Of a stretch of 15,833 bases of DNA, positions 14,419 to 15,833 are shown in pieces. The position numbers and the translations under genes are program-made. The stretch covers positions 1-15,833 of the forward strand of contig JAITMT010000315.1 of NCBI GenBank assembly GCA_031277235.1, read 5' to 3'. Under the pieces are notes generated by a model. It did not search any database. It worked only from the letters and a program-made list of their open reading frames with translations, and had not been told where the DNA came from. The stretch comes from Tannerella sp. (GTDB lineage Bacteria > Bacteroidota > Bacteroidia > Bacteroidales > Tannerellaceae). Every line of letters begins with the position of its first letter. Within the stretch, counting starts at the first letter, position 1.

Positions 14419-14473
14419 GTACAAATTTTGAATACAAACAGCTCAACAGTTTAAAATATAAAATAATTATATC

Positions 14474-15505
14474 ATGAAACAGACTTTTTTAACATGCATC
14501 ATTGTGTTGATAACCGTTACGGCGTCCGCAATAGAAAAGGAAAGGGAAATACCTGCCGGAATCTCACAATGGATAGACAGCGAACTGGCTAAAGCCCGGC
14601 GAAATACGTTGATGGATTTTGAAGCCGGAGAGTTTTTTCAGACGGATACCGCCCGCCTGATCGGTTATATCAATGGCTACGATTCGCTCGCCGGATTTTC
14701 GACGGGAATGATTTCGGCAAGAAATCAAATCACGCGGGAAGACTATCCCTTAGTCGTCCAAATCCGGGAAGATGGACGTTTTGAAGTCTCCATTCCGATG
14801 AATTATCCTGACTATATGGGTGTTTGGTTTGAAGATGCTGTAATCTATTTTTATATTCAGCCCGGACAAACGCTGGCTATCTTGTCGGATTGGGAAGATT
14901 CCCGATTCAAAAATATCCGGTATCAGGGCGTAACTGCCGGTATCAACAGCGAATTATCCGCTTTTAACGCGCAATTACCTACTCTGCCTACCGGAAAAAT
15001 TTATAGTGGAAGAGAAGGTAAAAGTCCCGATGAATTCAAATCTTTCCTCCGTGAAACGCTGTCGGAATATACCGCCGCCTATCAACGCCTGCTGGAGACG
15101 GAAAAACTTTCCGAACTGTCGAAAAACTTTTTACGGGATGATTACCAAATATGGTACGCGATGTTTTTATTTGAATATGAAGTGGATCGTAAAAATTCAA
15201 ATCAAATGCCTCTTGAGTTTTACGATTTTTTGCAGGATATTCCAATGAATAACAGGGAATTGCTCTCAACGCAAAGTTTTTCCAGATTTATCAACCGTCT
15301 GGAATATTGTCAGCCGTTCATGAATGTCATCAGAGAAACAATGAAAAGGCAAATACCCGAAAAAACCTACACCCAATATCTGTTTGAAGAGTTGAATATT
15401 CCGAAAACGCCGGAAGACGAGGCCTTTATCCAAATGCAAGATTCCATAAACATCAAGATCAATTCTCCGGAGATATCGCAGGAAGAAAAAGACAAGCTTC
15501 AATAA
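14474..15505 (+). CDS. secreted protein resembling the N-terminal part of TlpA-type thioredoxin proteins
   Basis: This 343-residue protein has a signal peptide (MKQTFLTCIIVLITVTASA). Segments such as YPLVVQIREDGRFEVSIPMN, YFYIQPGQTLAILSDWEDS, and YQGVTAGINSELSAFN are typical of the region that precedes the thioredoxin domain in large Bacteroidota TlpA-like proteins. A helical region follows to the end. There is no CxxC and no thioredoxin fold; the frame stops at TAA 15503-15505 after EEKDKLQ. The sequence beyond the stop does not encode such a domain in the three forward frames, so a simple frameshift does not explain it. It may be a truncated gene or a natural stand-alone form. It is probably co-transcribed with the DUF4861 gene 55 bases upstream. 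Confidence 0.7.
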   Translation: MKQTFLTCIIVLITVTASAIEKEREIPAGISQWIDSELAKARRNTLMDFEAGEFFQTDTARLIGYINGYDSLAGFSTGMISARNQITREDYPLVVQIREDGRFEVSIPMNYPDYMGVWFEDAVIYFYIQPGQTLAILSDWEDSRFKNIRYQGVTAGINSELSAFNAQLPTLPTGKIYSGREGKSPDEFKSFLRETLSEYTAAYQRLLETEKLSELSKNFLRDDYQIWYAMFLFEYEVDRKNSNQMPLEFYDFLQDIPMNNRELLSTQSFSRFINRLEYCQPFMNVIRETMKRQIPEKTYTQYLFEELNIPKTPEDEAFIQMQDSINIKINSPEISQEEKDKLQ

Positions 15506-15833
15506 GCCTATACCCTGACCTTATTTTTTGAAGCTATGTCTTTAAAATTTCTTTCAGTATGATACTTTTTACATCAAATCTGCCCGGTTTTTATCTGTTT
15601 TTCATGGTGTATTTTCCTGTTGTTTTTATTTTCAGGCATTTATGCTTCCGTAAAAAAGAATGTTTTTTTGGCCGTATCTTCAGATTTTTCTTTATTTTTT
15701 CATTAGTGGCGTATCGGACGCAGTTTTCCGAACCCGCTGTATAAAGACTGGAAGCGTTCCTTCTTTGAAAATTTGAAAAAAACTATACCCGACTACGGCA
15801 ATTTGAAAAAAGTATGTACAATATTAAAATTTT
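15506..15833. other. right-edge region without a convincing complete gene
   Basis: In these 328 bases a 61-codon frame from 15559 encodes only a phenylalanine-rich hydrophobic string and resembles no protein I know. From about 15730 a different plus frame is open to the window end and reads PNPLYKDWKRSFFENLKK, a plausible protein composition, but it has no start codon after the upstream TAG. It may be a remnant of a decayed gene or part of one continuing to the right. No terminator hairpin or promoter was found. Confidence 0.4.

Noticed and set aside
15559..15744. 61-codon plus-strand frame near the right edge
   Set aside because: Phenylalanine-rich hydrophobic product caused by T-rich sequence, with no promoter and no resemblance to a known protein.

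Overview
The window looks like a chromosome segment from a Bacteroidota bacterium, most likely the order Bacteroidales. Intergenic regions repeatedly carry the Bacteroidota -7 promoter element TAnnTTTG, often with a TTTG or TTG about 19 bases upstream. Start codons sit behind A-rich stretches instead of Shine-Dalgarno motifs. The gene families (TonB-dependent receptor, PorT-like outer-membrane barrel, DUF4129/DUF4350, DUF4861, TlpA-like periplasmic proteins) are typical of that phylum. No rRNA, tRNA, CRISPR array, transposase or phage gene was seen.

Layout from left to right. (1) 1-2665, minus strand: an AT-rich defence operon. It is transcribed from about 2680 leftward and encodes an EcoRV-like restriction endonuclease, its D12-class adenine methyltransferase (4-base overlap), a small acidic orphan protein, and a Mrr-like nuclease that runs off the left edge. 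(2) 2733-5103, minus: a TonB-dependent receptor behind a clear TPP (THI-box) riboswitch and promoter, so a probable outer-membrane thiamine transporter. (3) 5101-6584, minus: a strong terminator, an outer-membrane beta-barrel protein, and a DUF486 small membrane protein, the last two each with its own promoter. (4) 6731-7495, plus: a short-chain dehydrogenase. (5) 7570-8262, minus: a VapBC-type toxin-antitoxin pair. (6) 8349-13092: a membrane-protein cluster of unknown function. SpoIIM-like, six-TM, DUF4129 and DUF4350 proteins lie on the minus strand and an RDD protein diverges on the plus strand. The divergent promoters sit inside a perfect 12-base inverted repeat. (7) 13210-15505, plus: two secreted proteins, a DUF4861 protein and a protein resembling the N-terminal part of TlpA-type thioredoxin proteins without the thioredoxin domain. 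The last 328 bases hold no convincing complete gene.

How the genes relate. The left block is a restriction-modification island. Key catalytic and base-contacting residues of EcoRV are retained, so recognition of GATATC is a testable prediction. The third and fourth genes are not part of a standard type II system and are the best candidates for something undescribed. The receptor gene should be repressed when thiamine pyrophosphate is plentiful. The SpoIIM/DUF4129/DUF4350/RDD cluster is normally seen near a MoxR ATPase and a DUF58 protein. Neither is present, the DUF4129 protein has no signal peptide, and repeats flank the cluster, so it may be rearranged or decaying.
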